Source: Streptomyces ureilyticus (GTDB lineage Bacteria > Actinomycetota > Actinomycetes > Streptomycetales > Streptomycetaceae). From it: a DNA stretch of 64,000 nucleotides. This document shows positions 7,418 through 14,173 of the stretch, in pieces. Numbering within the stretch: the stretch's first letter is position 1; every line of letters begins with the position of its first letter. The stretch covers positions 62,001 to 126,000 of the forward strand of contig NZ_JAAKZX010000002.1 of assembly GCF_011045025.1 (NCBI RefSeq), in the 5' to 3' direction. The notes beneath the pieces are model-generated. The model saw only the letters and a list, made by a program, of their open reading frames with translations. It did no database searches and had not been told where the DNA came from. Made by a program: the position numbers and the translations under genes.

Positions 7418-7834
7418 TCAGCAGTAGAGGCGGCGCAGGTAGGGCCAGGTCTGCTGGCCGACCTTGCCGTCCTCGGCCAGGTTGGTGTCGCAGGCGTGGT
7501 TGACGACGCCCTGCATCTTCTTTGCCGCTGCCTGGGACTTGCGGCCGAAGATGCCGTCGATGGTCCCCGGATCGTAGCCCTGGTACTGGAGGAGGCACTG
7601 GGCTTCCTTGCCGGCGGCGGTCACCTGCGAGGAGGAGGGGACGACAGTGTTGCCGTTGTAGTAGCCGGCAGAGAGCCGGCCGCTGGAGCTCATGTTCACG
7701 TCGCACGGGTAGGCCGCGGCAGCGGTGGCGCCGGTCTCGGCCGCGGCGGCGACGCCGCCGGTGGCCGTACCGCCCAGCACGATGAGGGAGGCGAGCACGC
7801 TCGCGGTGCGCCTGCGAGTTGCGGTGAGTGCCAT
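7418..7834 (-). CDS. Secreted peptidoglycan-binding-domain protein
   Basis: This encodes 138 residues from an ATG with AGGAG 7 bases upstream. Residues 1-33 form a Sec signal peptide (T-R-R-R-T then A-S-V-L-A-S-L-I-V-L-G-G, ending in A-A-A-A-E). The mature part is one PG_binding_1 unit with the family pattern C-L-L-Q-Y-Q-G-Y-D-P-G-T-I-D-G-I-F-G-R-K-S-Q-A-A, then D-G-K-V-G-Q-Q-T-W-P-Y-L. Paired Cys residues probably form disulfides. No catalytic domain is attached, so it should simply bind cell-wall peptidoglycan outside the cell. A partial duplicate lies just downstream at 7340-7405. Confidence 0.82.
   Translation of the reverse strand: MALTATRRRTASVLASLIVLGGTATGGVAAAAETGATAAAAYPCDVNMSSSGRLSAGYYNGNTVVPSSSQVTAAGKEAQCLLQYQGYDPGTIDGIFGRKSQAAAKKMQGVVNHACDTNLAEDGKVGQQTWPYLRRLYC
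7599..7639. repeat. Direct repeat copy inside the intact gene
   Basis: These 41 bases are identical to 7356-7396 in the same orientation, at an offset of exactly 243 bp, preserving the codon frame. This copy lies in the coding region of the peptidoglycan-binding protein; the other copy is the orphan fragment. The pair indicates an unequal duplication. Confidence 0.7.
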
Positions 7835-7960
7835 AAAAGACTCCTGGAAAAGGGTGTGGTCGATCTGGGTGCGAAAGGGGGGCATGTCGCCTTGAAAGGC
7901 GCTGCCCGAGTCGCCGGACCCTCGGGGCCGGCAACTCGTGATGCGGCTTCGTCAGTTACG

Positions 7961-8371
7961 TCAGCAGCTGGAGGCGGTGTCGATGCGGATCCCGGTCACC
8001 GTGAAGGCACTACTGAAGTACTGGAAGTGGTTCGGAGGCAGGCACTTGTAGGACGTCGCACCGGTGCTATTGCGGATGTAGCGCAGGTAGACCCGGTCGT
8101 CGTTGCGCGTGTTGGTGACGTGGTCGGCGCCTCGGCTCCGGGAGCCGAGATCCTGGTAGGAGGTGGTGACGTCCTGGTACGCGGCCGTGGGGTCTTTGTC
8201 GCCCCAGTCGCTGGAGGTCAGATAGAAGCAGACGCGCGGCCAGTCGCACCCTCTGTAGGAATCAGCCGAAGCGGTGGGCGCCATGGCCAACGTGGTGGTG
8301 GCGAGGGCAGCGGCCGCCGTCCCCACGACGGCCATGCGCTTGGTCGTCGTGCAGTTCACTCGTACACGCAC
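7961..8371 (-). CDS. Small secreted cysteine-containing protein (inhibitor I36-like?)
   Basis: This encodes 136 residues. It has a signal peptide with K-R-M-A-V-V-G-T-A-A-A-A-L-A-T-T-T-L-A-M-A and cleavage near A-S-A-D. The mature domain opens with G-C-D-W-P-R-V-C-F-Y-L-T-S-S-D-W, which resembles the C-x-x-x-x-V-C-F-Y start of peptidase inhibitor family I36/small crystallin-like exported proteins of Streptomyces. It contains four Cys residues, including the penultimate-region S-S-C end. The family assignment is tentative. It lies 126 bp upstream of the peptidoglycan-binding protein on the same strand, but each has its own leader. Confidence 0.6.
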   Translation of the reverse strand: MRVRVNCTTTKRMAVVGTAAAALATTTLAMAPTASADSYRGCDWPRVCFYLTSSDWGDKDPTAAYQDVTTSYQDLGSRSRGADHVTNTRNDDRVYLRYIRNSTGATSYKCLPPNHFQYFSSAFTVTGIRIDTASSC

Positions 8372-8508
8372 AAGGAATCAGCTCCCCGTTTCGCCCTGGT
8401 GGGTACATGCCCGGTCAGACACACCTGACTGTCGCCTGAACACAGGTGCCACGGGTACCTGAAACAGTTCAGGTTGCGCGTCACACCGATAATCGGCTAG
8501 CGGCCCGC

Positions 8509-8530
8509 TGCGACCAACCTGCGACCAACC
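8509..8530. repeat. Two tandem 11-bp repeats in an intergenic gap
   Basis: TGCGACCAACC occurs twice without a gap (8509-8519 and 8520-8530), in the 236-bp space between the small secreted protein and the acetyltransferase. Apart from this repeat, I see nothing else recognisable in 8372-8607. Confidence 0.5.
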
Positions 8531-8607
8531 AGAACGATCCGCTGGACGGACCGAGAACGACAACAGGCCGTGCCGGTGAACTCCGCAGCCAGATCGAGGA
8601 CTTAACG

Positions 8608-9195
8608 TCACACTTCGCGGGCTGGAATCGGCACAGCCGACGGCCGCCACTCCCGCCTGAGCAACCCGAACACCCACGAGTCGGATACCTCGCCGTTCAC
8701 CACGCAGTCTTCCCGCAACGTCCCCTCACGCATGAATCCGATTTTCTCCAGGACCCGGGCAGATGCCACGTTGCGCGTATCGGTCTCGGCCTGTACTCGA
8801 TTCAGGTCCAGTGTGTCGAATGCCCACTGCAGCAAGGCGTGTGCGGCCTCCGTCGCATAGCCGTGGCCCCACATCGCCTCGTCGAGGACATAGCCCAACG
8901 ACGCGCTGCGGTAGTCCGGGTTCCATCCGGTCAGACCGCACCAGCCGACGAAGGCCCCATCAGAAGCACGGTCGATGGCCACCCTCGCCCCGGTGCCTTC
9001 GTCCGCCATCTTCCGGCACATCGCGATGAAGCGCTCGGCGCGGGCCCGTTCGTTCCACGGCGGGGAGTCCCAGTAGCGCATCACGGAGGTGCTGCTGTGC
9101 AGCGCGAAGAGGGGGTCCGCGTCGGCGTCGGTGAAGGCGCGCAGTCGCAGGCGAGCGGTGTCCAATATGGGGGTGGCCAACGTCATGCGGGCCAT
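8608..9195 (-). CDS. RimJ/RimL-type GNAT acetyltransferase
   Basis: This encodes 195 residues. It begins with T-P-I-L-D-T-A-R-L-R-L-R-A-F-T-D-A-D-A-D-P-L-F, the classic opening of RimJ/RimL-like enzymes. It continues with S-L-G-Y-V-L-D-E-A-M-W-G-H-G-Y-A-T-E-A (acetyl-CoA loop) and N-V-A-S-A-R-V-L-E-K-I-G-F-M-R-E-G-T-L-R-E, the diagnostic C-terminal block. Family members acetylate ribosomal-protein N-termini, amino-acid derivatives or antibiotics, and nothing here points to one substrate. A second Met three codons in is an alternative start. It stands alone between a secreted protein gene and a TetR gene. Confidence 0.88.
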   Translation of the reverse strand: MARMTLATPILDTARLRLRAFTDADADPLFALHSSTSVMRYWDSPPWNERARAERFIAMCRKMADEGTGARVAIDRASDGAFVGWCGLTGWNPDYRSASLGYVLDEAMWGHGYATEAAHALLQWAFDTLDLNRVQAETDTRNVASARVLEKIGFMREGTLREDCVVNGEVSDSWVFGLLRREWRPSAVPIPAREV

Positions 9196-9352
9196 CTTGT
9201 GTCCTCACGGGGCGGGCAGAAAACCGAATATCCGATCCCGGTCCGGCCCTCACGACCAAGGCACCGCCTACCAGCAGATCGTGCATGCGACGACCCGGGG
9301 GACCAACGAGCATCTGCCCGTTCGGGCCCGCCCGGTGTCGGCAATGTGTGGG

Positions 9353-9910
9353 CTATCGCAGGGCCGCCGCCACCAGCCCACGGATCTCCCGGGACGACAC
9401 CCTTCCCCCGTTGACCAGGCGGTCGAAGACCAGCCCGTCCACGCAGGTCAGCAGCGTGACAGTACGGTCCTCGGCGTCCGTGACGCCGTGTTCGGCCAGG
9501 AAGTCGTGTACGACTTGGCGCCCCGCGTTCTCGCGCGGCACGAGGATCTCCCTCAGCTGGGGCTTGTGCACGCTCTCGAGGGCGCACGCGTAACGCGCGA
9601 GGGAGCGCCGACGGCCGTCTCCCGTGAGCCGGTGCTCGATGAAGACGGCGATCCCGGCTGCCAGTTCCTCGGCATCCCGCGGCACGGGTGTCTGCTCTCC
9701 GATCGCCTGGAGTTCCGCCTGGTCGAGGGCGACCAGGCGCCGGACCAGTGCAGTGAGTAGCGCTTGGCGGGTGCGGTAGTAGGCGGATGTGGTGCCGGGG
9801 GGCAGGTTCGCCGCCCGGTCCACAGCGCGATGGGTCAGCCCTCGGATTCCGGTCTCGGCGAGCACGTCGATGGCCGCGTCGGCGAGGACGGTACGTCGGT
9901 CTATGGGCAT
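9353..9910 (-). CDS. TetR-family repressor of the divergent monooxygenase
   Basis: This encodes 185 residues. The N-terminal HTH is V-L-A-D-A-A-I-D-V-L-A-E-T-G-I-R-G-L-T-H-R-A-V-D-R-A-A-N-L-P-P-G-T-T-S-A-Y-Y-R-T-R (residues about 7-47), the TetR pattern with the Y-Y/Y-H recognition helix end. The remaining helical domain would bind the ligand. It is transcribed away from the FAD monooxygenase at 10003, and two copies of a CTACACCTGTAG palindrome lie in the 92 bp between them, so it very likely represses both genes until a substrate or product of the enzyme appears. Confidence 0.87.
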   Translation of the reverse strand: MPIDRRTVLADAAIDVLAETGIRGLTHRAVDRAANLPPGTTSAYYRTRQALLTALVRRLVALDQAELQAIGEQTPVPRDAEELAAGIAVFIEHRLTGDGRRRSLARYACALESVHKPQLREILVPRENAGRQVVHDFLAEHGVTDAEDRTVTLLTCVDGLVFDRLVNGGRVSSREIRGLVAAALR

Positions 9911-9919
9911 CCCTCTTTT

Positions 9920-9969
9920 CTACACCTGTAGTGGAGCGGGTTACTCTCTCCTTCTACACCTGTAGAAGG
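9920..9969. promoter_or_regulatory. Paired TetR operators
   Basis: CTACACCTGTAG occurs at 9920-9931 and again at 9954-9965. The second copy extends to CCTTCTACACCTGTAGAAGG (9950-9969), in which 9-bp arms are exact complements around a central CC. The sites are 34 bp centre to centre, on the stretch shared by the divergent tetR and monooxygenase promoters. The first lies 10 bp from the TetR start codon. The exact regulator is inferred from position. Confidence 0.75.
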
Positions 9970-10002
9970 ATTACGGCGGGGCGAGGGAGGGCGGGCGGCG
10001 GC

Positions 10003-11160
10003 ATGAGCGGCAGCGCAGTGGTGGTGGGTGGAGGCATCGGCGGGCTGGCCGCCGCGATCGGTCTGCGCCTGATCGGCTGGGAGGTGACGGTTGTCGAACG
10101 CGCCCCCGTCCTGGCCGATGGGGGTGCAGGCATCTCCCTGCACGCCAACGGCATCCGCGCCCTGGACTTCCTCGGTGTCGGCGAGGAGGTGCGCGCGGCT
10201 GCGCGGCCGCAGTACACCGGGGGCACGCGTGTCCCCGGCGGTGGCTGGCTGGCCCGGATGGACGGGACCGCTCTCCAGCGCGAGCTGGGAACGCCGATCG
10301 TCGGTATCCCCCGGGCCGTGCTGCACCACCTGCTGCGCACGGCGCTGCCGTCCGAGTGCCTGATGGCCGGGGCCGAGGTGACGTCCGTCGACCGCATCGA
10401 CCCGAACCGGATGCGGATACCGCTCGAGGACGCCGTCCTGGAGGCGGACCTGGTCGTGGCCGCCGACGGAGTGGGCAGCCGGCTGCGCGCCCAGCTGTTC
10501 CCACAGCACCCTGGCCCGGCCTACAGCGGGTCAACCGTATTGCGCGCCATCACCGAGCGACCGGTCGAGTTGGACACCGACTTCGAACTGACCTGGGGCA
10601 AGGGCGCCGAGTTCGGCCACATCGCTTTCGCCGACGGCCGGGCCGAGTGGCACGCGGTACTCAACTCGCCACCCGGGGTGCGACATAAGGACGCCCTTGG
10701 CGCGATGCGCCGCCGCTTCGGCGACTGGCACCACCCGATCCCCACCCTGCTGGACGCGACCCGGCCCGATGACGTCCTGCACCACGACATCCACGAACTG
10801 GCGGCCCCCTTGCCCGCCTACACCGCGGACCGGATCGTTCTACTCGGTGACGCGGCCCACGCCATGACGCCGAACCTCGGCCAAGGCGCCTGCCAGGCGC
10901 TGGAGGACGCGGCCGTGCTGGCCGCCGCACTCGCCACCGAGCCCACCGTCGAATCGGCGCTGGCCCGTTACGACACCGAGCGCCGCCCACGCAGCCAGTC
11001 CATCGCCCGCGCCGCCCGCCAGGCCGGCCGGATGGGCCACCAACTGACGCACCCCCTGGCCGTCGCCGCACGCAACACCGCCCTCCGGCTGGCCCCCTCC
11101 CGCGCGACCGTCCACACCATCCTGCGGCACGCCAACTGGACACCGCCTGGCCTGGGCTGA
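10003..11160 (+). CDS. FAD-dependent aromatic-type monooxygenase
   Basis: This encodes 385 residues from an ATG 34 bp after the TetR operator. It has all three fingerprints of group A flavin hydroxylases: the Rossmann G-G-G-I-G-G-L-A-A-A (residues 8-17), the D-G motif A-D-L-V-V-A-A-D-G-V-G-S-R-L-R, and the G-D motif R-I-V-L-L-G-D-A-A-H-A-M-T-P-N-L-G-Q-G. The enzyme would use NAD(P)H and O2 to hydroxylate an aromatic or polycyclic compound, or detoxify one. The TetR partner suggests substrate induction, as in xenobiotic or antibiotic-modifying systems. The substrate cannot be told from the sequence. Confidence 0.88.
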   Translation: MSGSAVVVGGGIGGLAAAIGLRLIGWEVTVVERAPVLADGGAGISLHANGIRALDFLGVGEEVRAAARPQYTGGTRVPGGGWLARMDGTALQRELGTPIVGIPRAVLHHLLRTALPSECLMAGAEVTSVDRIDPNRMRIPLEDAVLEADLVVAADGVGSRLRAQLFPQHPGPAYSGSTVLRAITERPVELDTDFELTWGKGAEFGHIAFADGRAEWHAVLNSPPGVRHKDALGAMRRRFGDWHHPIPTLLDATRPDDVLHHDIHELAAPLPAYTADRIVLLGDAAHAMTPNLGQGACQALEDAAVLAAALATEPTVESALARYDTERRPRSQSIARAARQAGRMGHQLTHPLAVAARNTALRLAPSRATVHTILRHANWTPPGLG

Positions 11161-11188
11161 CGGCCCCAGGCCCACTCCAGGAGGGGCT

Positions 11189-11266
11189 TCAGGCGATGAC
11201 CGCGGTGGCTTCGACCTCCACCAGATGCCCGGGAACGTCCAGTGCCGCAACGCCGATCAGTGTGCT
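11189..11266 (-). pseudogene. C-terminal fragment of a second RidA-family gene
   Basis: On the minus strand this reads L-I-G-V-A-A-L-D-V-P-G-H-L-V-E-V-E-A-T-A-V-I-A-stop, almost identical to the last 23 residues of the intact RidA protein at 13231-13638 (L-I-G-V-A-A-L-D-V-P-E-H-L-V-E-L-E-A-T-A-V-I-D). The rest of the gene is missing; upstream sequence (11267-11399) is unrelated and I see no gene in it. The two copies have the same orientation and bracket the LysR-SDR pair, suggesting a duplication or an insertion. Confidence 0.75.
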
Positions 11267-11399
11267 CCGTACCGCTCGCGTGGTGGGTGGCCGCGGCTGT
11301 TCCGGGAGGCCTCGCGGCGCTGATGGTGCCGGTGAGCAGGCGGAGGAGGCGTACGGGGAGGAGGGGTGGACGACATGCGGCGAGAGCCATCGTGGATGT

Positions 11400-12299
11400 T
11401 CAGCGGGTGAGGCTCGACACTCTCCGGGCCGCCCGCAGATAGTCGAGTACCAGTGGGCGGTGGTCGTCGGTGCGGGCGGCGAGGGCGAGTCTGCTGGGTG
11501 ACAGGCCGTGGACCGGGCGGGTGACGACTCCGCCCAGGCTGATCAGGGGCGCGTTCCCAGCCGCGACCAGGCAGACGCCCCGGCCGTCCACCAGTGCCTC
11601 GTACGTCTCGTCCGTGCTCGCGATCTCGGCTCCGATACGCGGCGGCCCGCCGGGCCGTTCGTCGAAGGCGAGCCAGTACTCGCGCAGCACACCGGCGCTC
11701 TTGGGCAGGGCGAGGAACGGTTCGTCCAGCAGATCGGCGAAGTCGACGGACTCGCGCGCCGCGAAGGGGTGCGTCTGGGGCAGGGCCACCAGGCGCGGCT
11801 CCTCGGCGACCACGACGTACGTATAACGGTCGAGGTCGGGGACCGGCAGCCATACGTACGCCACGTCGACCGAGCCGTCCGCGAGCCCGGCTGTCGGGTC
11901 CTCCCAGCCGATCTGTCGTAGCCGCACGGTGGCTTCCGGGCGCGCCTCGGTGAACCGGGAGCGGATCGCCGGGAGCAGGCCGCCCCGCGCGGGGCTGGTG
12001 CTCATGCCCACGACGAGGACGGCGGCCTGCTCGGCTTTGGCCCGCTCCATCGCGTCCCGGGCCTCTTCCCAGTCGGCGAGGACGCGACGGGCGTACGGCA
12101 ACAGCGCCGCGCCCACCGGTGTCAGCCGTACTCCTTGCCTGTCCCGCTCGAACAGCGGCGCTCCCAACTGCCGCTCCAGCGCCCTGACTTGCTTACTCAG
12201 GGCGGGCTGCGAGACATACAGCCGCTCGGCAGCGCGCGTGAAGTGCAACTCCTCGGCGACCGCGACGAAGTACCTCAGATCCCTGCCGTGCACGTCCAT
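11400..12299 (-). CDS. LysR-family regulator divergent from an SDR
   Basis: The call is 299 residues from the ATG at 12299; an ATG two codons earlier is possible. The HTH is textbook: L-R-Y-F-V-A-V-A-E-E-L-H-F-T-R-A-A-E-R-L-Y-V-S-Q-P-A-L-S-K-Q-V-R-A-L-E-R-Q-L-G-A-P-L-F-E-R. The effector-binding domain follows from about residue 90 (V-G-M-S-T-S-P-A-R-G-G-L-L-P). Its start codon is inside a perfect LysR box (12298-12312), which implies autoregulation and control of the divergent oxidoreductase. The effector is unknown. Confidence 0.9.
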   Translation of the reverse strand: MDVHGRDLRYFVAVAEELHFTRAAERLYVSQPALSKQVRALERQLGAPLFERDRQGVRLTPVGAALLPYARRVLADWEEARDAMERAKAEQAAVLVVGMSTSPARGGLLPAIRSRFTEARPEATVRLRQIGWEDPTAGLADGSVDVAYVWLPVPDLDRYTYVVVAEEPRLVALPQTHPFAARESVDFADLLDEPFLALPKSAGVLREYWLAFDERPGGPPRIGAEIASTDETYEALVDGRGVCLVAAGNAPLISLGGVVTRPVHGLSPSRLALAARTDDHRPLVLDYLRAARRVSSLTR

Positions 12300-12312
12300 A
12301 ACCAACGGTTAT
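12298..12312. promoter_or_regulatory. LysR box overlapping the regulator's start codon
   Basis: ATAACC-AAC-GGTTAT is a perfect 6-bp-arm palindrome matching T-N11-A. It covers the first two bases of the LysR start codon and extends into the 91-bp region before the divergent SDR gene (start 12391). Occupancy would block or modulate lysR expression and could activate the SDR. Confidence 0.65.
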
Positions 12313-12390
12313 CACGACAGGTCTTGGACGGGCGACCGGGTGTACGGACAGGCTTGTCGGCACAGGGATTTGACGAGCGAGGAGTCTGAG

Positions 12391-13218
12391 ATGAGCAAGG
12401 TATGGCTGGTGACCGGGGCGAACAGCGGCTTCGGGCGGGCGATCACCGAGGCGGCGGTCGCGGCGGGCGATGTCGTGGTGGCGACGGCGCGCCGTCCGGC
12501 CACGCTGGACGACCTGGTCGCGGCGCACCCCGACCAGGTGGAGGCGGTGGCCCTGGACGTGACCGACTCAGCGCGGATCGAGACGACCGTGCGGGACGTG
12601 GTGGAACGGCACGGGCGGATCGACGTGCTGGTCAACAACGCGGGCCGCAGCCACGTCGGCGCCTTCGAAGAGACCACGGACACCGAGCTGCGGGACCTCT
12701 TCGACGTGCACGTCTTCGGACCCGCCGCCCTGGTCCGCGCCGTGCTGCCGCACATGCGCGACCGCCGCTCCGGGGCGATCGTGCAGCTGAGCAGCATGGG
12801 CGGTCAGATGTCGTTCGCCGGATTCTCCGCGTACAGCGGGACGAAGTTCGCGCTTGAGGGCATGTCGGAGGCGCTGGCGGACGAGGTGCGGCCGTACGGC
12901 ATCAAGGTGCTGATCGTCGAACCGGGTGCCTTCCGTACGGGTCTGTTCGGCAACATCAGCACGAGTGCGGAACTCGACGCGTACGCCGAGACGGTGGGGC
13001 CGACACGGCGGATGGTCGCCTCCGGTGACGGCAGCCAGCCCGGTGATCCGGCGAAGGCGGCGGCTGCGATCCTGGCCGCGCTGAACGCCGAGCAGACTCC
13101 GCTACGACTTCCCCTGGGCGACGACGCCGTGGATGCGGTGGTCGGGCATCTCGATGGGGTACGGGGGGAGATCGCGGCGTGGGAGAAGGTGACTCGGGCT
13201 ACGGCGTTCAGCGAGTGA
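12391..13218 (+). CDS. Short-chain dehydrogenase/reductase
   Basis: This encodes 275 residues from an ATG with GAGGAG 8 bases upstream. It is a classical SDR: cofactor loop T8-G-A-N-S-G-F-G15, D-V-T near residue 56-58, N82-N-A-G85, Ser around 134-135, and catalytic Y148-x-x-x-K152. The Arg pair after the second beta-strand (A-R-R) suggests NADPH. The length and the C-terminal E-P-G-A-F-R-T sequence fit the classical 'oxidoreductase, SDR family' proteins often controlled by a divergent LysR. The substrate is unknown. It is convergent with the RidA gene 12 bp downstream. Confidence 0.9.
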   Translation: MSKVWLVTGANSGFGRAITEAAVAAGDVVVATARRPATLDDLVAAHPDQVEAVALDVTDSARIETTVRDVVERHGRIDVLVNNAGRSHVGAFEETTDTELRDLFDVHVFGPAALVRAVLPHMRDRRSGAIVQLSSMGGQMSFAGFSAYSGTKFALEGMSEALADEVRPYGIKVLIVEPGAFRTGLFGNISTSAELDAYAETVGPTRRMVASGDGSQPGDPAKAAAAILAALNAEQTPLRLPLGDDAVDAVVGHLDGVRGEIAAWEKVTRATAFSE

Positions 13219-13230
13219 GGTTTGACGGCT

Positions 13231-13638
13231 TCAGTCGATGACCGCGGTGGCCTCCAACTCGACCAGATGCTCCGGTACGTCCAGTGCCGCGACGCCGATC
13301 AGCGTGGCCGGCGCCATCGGTGTGACGCCGAGCTTTGCCGAGGCCCGGTCGATTCCCTCCAGTAGCACGGGCATCTTGTCGGGGGTCCAGTCGACGACGT
13401 AGACGGTCAGCTTCGCGACGTCGGCGAAGGTCGCGCCGGCCTCGGTCAGGGCGGTGCCGACGTTGAGATAGGCCCGCTCGACCTGAGCGGCGAGGTCGCC
13501 TTCGCCGACCGCGACCCCGTCGGCATCCCAGGCGACCTGCCCGGCGATGTAGACCAGCTTCGAGCCGGTCGCGATCGACACCTGTCGGTAGACCGGGATC
13601 TCCGGAAGTCCGCTGGGGTTGAGCAGATTGATGGCCAT
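13231..13638 (-). CDS. RidA/YjgF-family protein
   Basis: This encodes 135 residues; the start at 13638 is favoured over an ATG five codons upstream because GGAGG lies 7-8 bases before it. RidA hallmarks include K-L-V-Y-I-A-G-Q-V-A-W-D, G-D-L-A-A-Q-V-E-R-A-Y-L-N-V, a V-A-K-L-T-V-Y-V-V-D strand and P-A-T-L-I-G-V-A-A-L near the end. However, the Arg that binds the carboxylate in archetypal RidA (R105 region, usually P-x-R-x-x-x-x) is not evident: M-A-P-A-T-L is found instead, as in the Rut/YjgH-like subgroups. It may thus act on a different substrate. It is divergent from an HxlR regulator across a 33-bp dyad. Confidence 0.87.
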   Translation of the reverse strand: MAINLLNPSGLPEIPVYRQVSIATGSKLVYIAGQVAWDADGVAVGEGDLAAQVERAYLNVGTALTEAGATFADVAKLTVYVVDWTPDKMPVLLEGIDRASAKLGVTPMAPATLIGVAALDVPEHLVELEATAVID

Positions 13639-13677
13639 GGTGTCAGCCTCCATGTCGTGAAAGTCCGAGAGCTCGTG

Positions 13678-13710
13678 CTCTCTTGTGGTTACTCAGGAAC
13701 TGTAAGAGAG
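13678..13710. promoter_or_regulatory. 33-bp dyad between ridA and hxlR, candidate HxlR operator
   Basis: CTCTCTT (13678-13684) and AAGAGAG (13704-13710) are exact complements, and inside them GTT (13688-13690) pairs with AAC (13698-13700), all symmetrical about base 13694. It lies in the 119 bp between the divergent RidA-like and HxlR-like genes, where an HxlR dimer would be expected to bind. Confidence 0.55.
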
Positions 13711-13757
13711 TGAGCGCTGACATGGAAGAACGCACTTTTCAGTGACTGGGGCACCAA

Positions 13758-14138
13758 ATGGAGACCAAGCAGTTCACGGGCTCACCCGAGGACGCGGACC
13801 TGATGCGCGCGGACTCTCTGGCGCGGGAGATCTTCTCGGACGTCGCCAACAAGTGGGCGTTGCTGATCATCGAGTTCCTCGGTGACCGCACCCTGCGCTT
13901 CAGCGAGCTGCGGAACGAGGTCGAGGGCATCAGCCACAAGATGCTCACCCAGAACCTGCGCATGCTGGAGCGCAATGGTCTGGTCGAGCGGTGCGTGCAT
14001 CCGACCGTGCCGCCACGGGTCGAGTACACGCTCACCGAGGCAGGCCAGGGCCTGCGAGCGACGATCGACGGAATGTGCGCCTGGACCCGCAACTACCTCG
14101 CCCATATCGAGGCCTCCCGCCGCCGCTTCGACGCCTGA
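13758..14138 (+). CDS. HxlR-family winged-helix regulator
   Basis: This encodes 126 residues. It has the HxlR signature: A-N-K-W-A-L-L-I-I-E-F-L-G-D-R-T-L-R-F-S-E-L-R-N-E-V-E-G-I-S-H-K-M-L-T-Q-N-L-R-M-L-E-R-N-G-L-V-E-R, then a P-P-R-V-E-Y-T-L-T wing. There is no Cys, so it is not one of the thiol-sensing (YodB-like) members. It is divergent from the RidA gene, which is its likely target through the dyad at 13678-13710. Family members often respond to electrophiles, aldehydes or quinones. Confidence 0.9.
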   Translation: METKQFTGSPEDADLMRADSLAREIFSDVANKWALLIIEFLGDRTLRFSELRNEVEGISHKMLTQNLRMLERNGLVERCVHPTVPPRVEYTLTEAGQGLRATIDGMCAWTRNYLAHIEASRRRFDA

Positions 14139-14173
14139 GGGTCACAGGCGCTCATGCCGACCAGCTCCGCTCC

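Noticed and set aside
8509..8530. Tandem 11-bp repeat considered as the start of a CRISPR or iteron array
   Set aside because: There are only two copies, without spacers or a replication gene nearby.
11267..11399. Possible small membrane protein on the plus strand around 11285-11330
   Set aside because: A short hydrophobic stretch (A-W-W-V-A-A-A-V-P-G-G-L-A-A-L-M-V) exists, but there is no start with a ribosome site and the frame ends in Arg-rich sequence.
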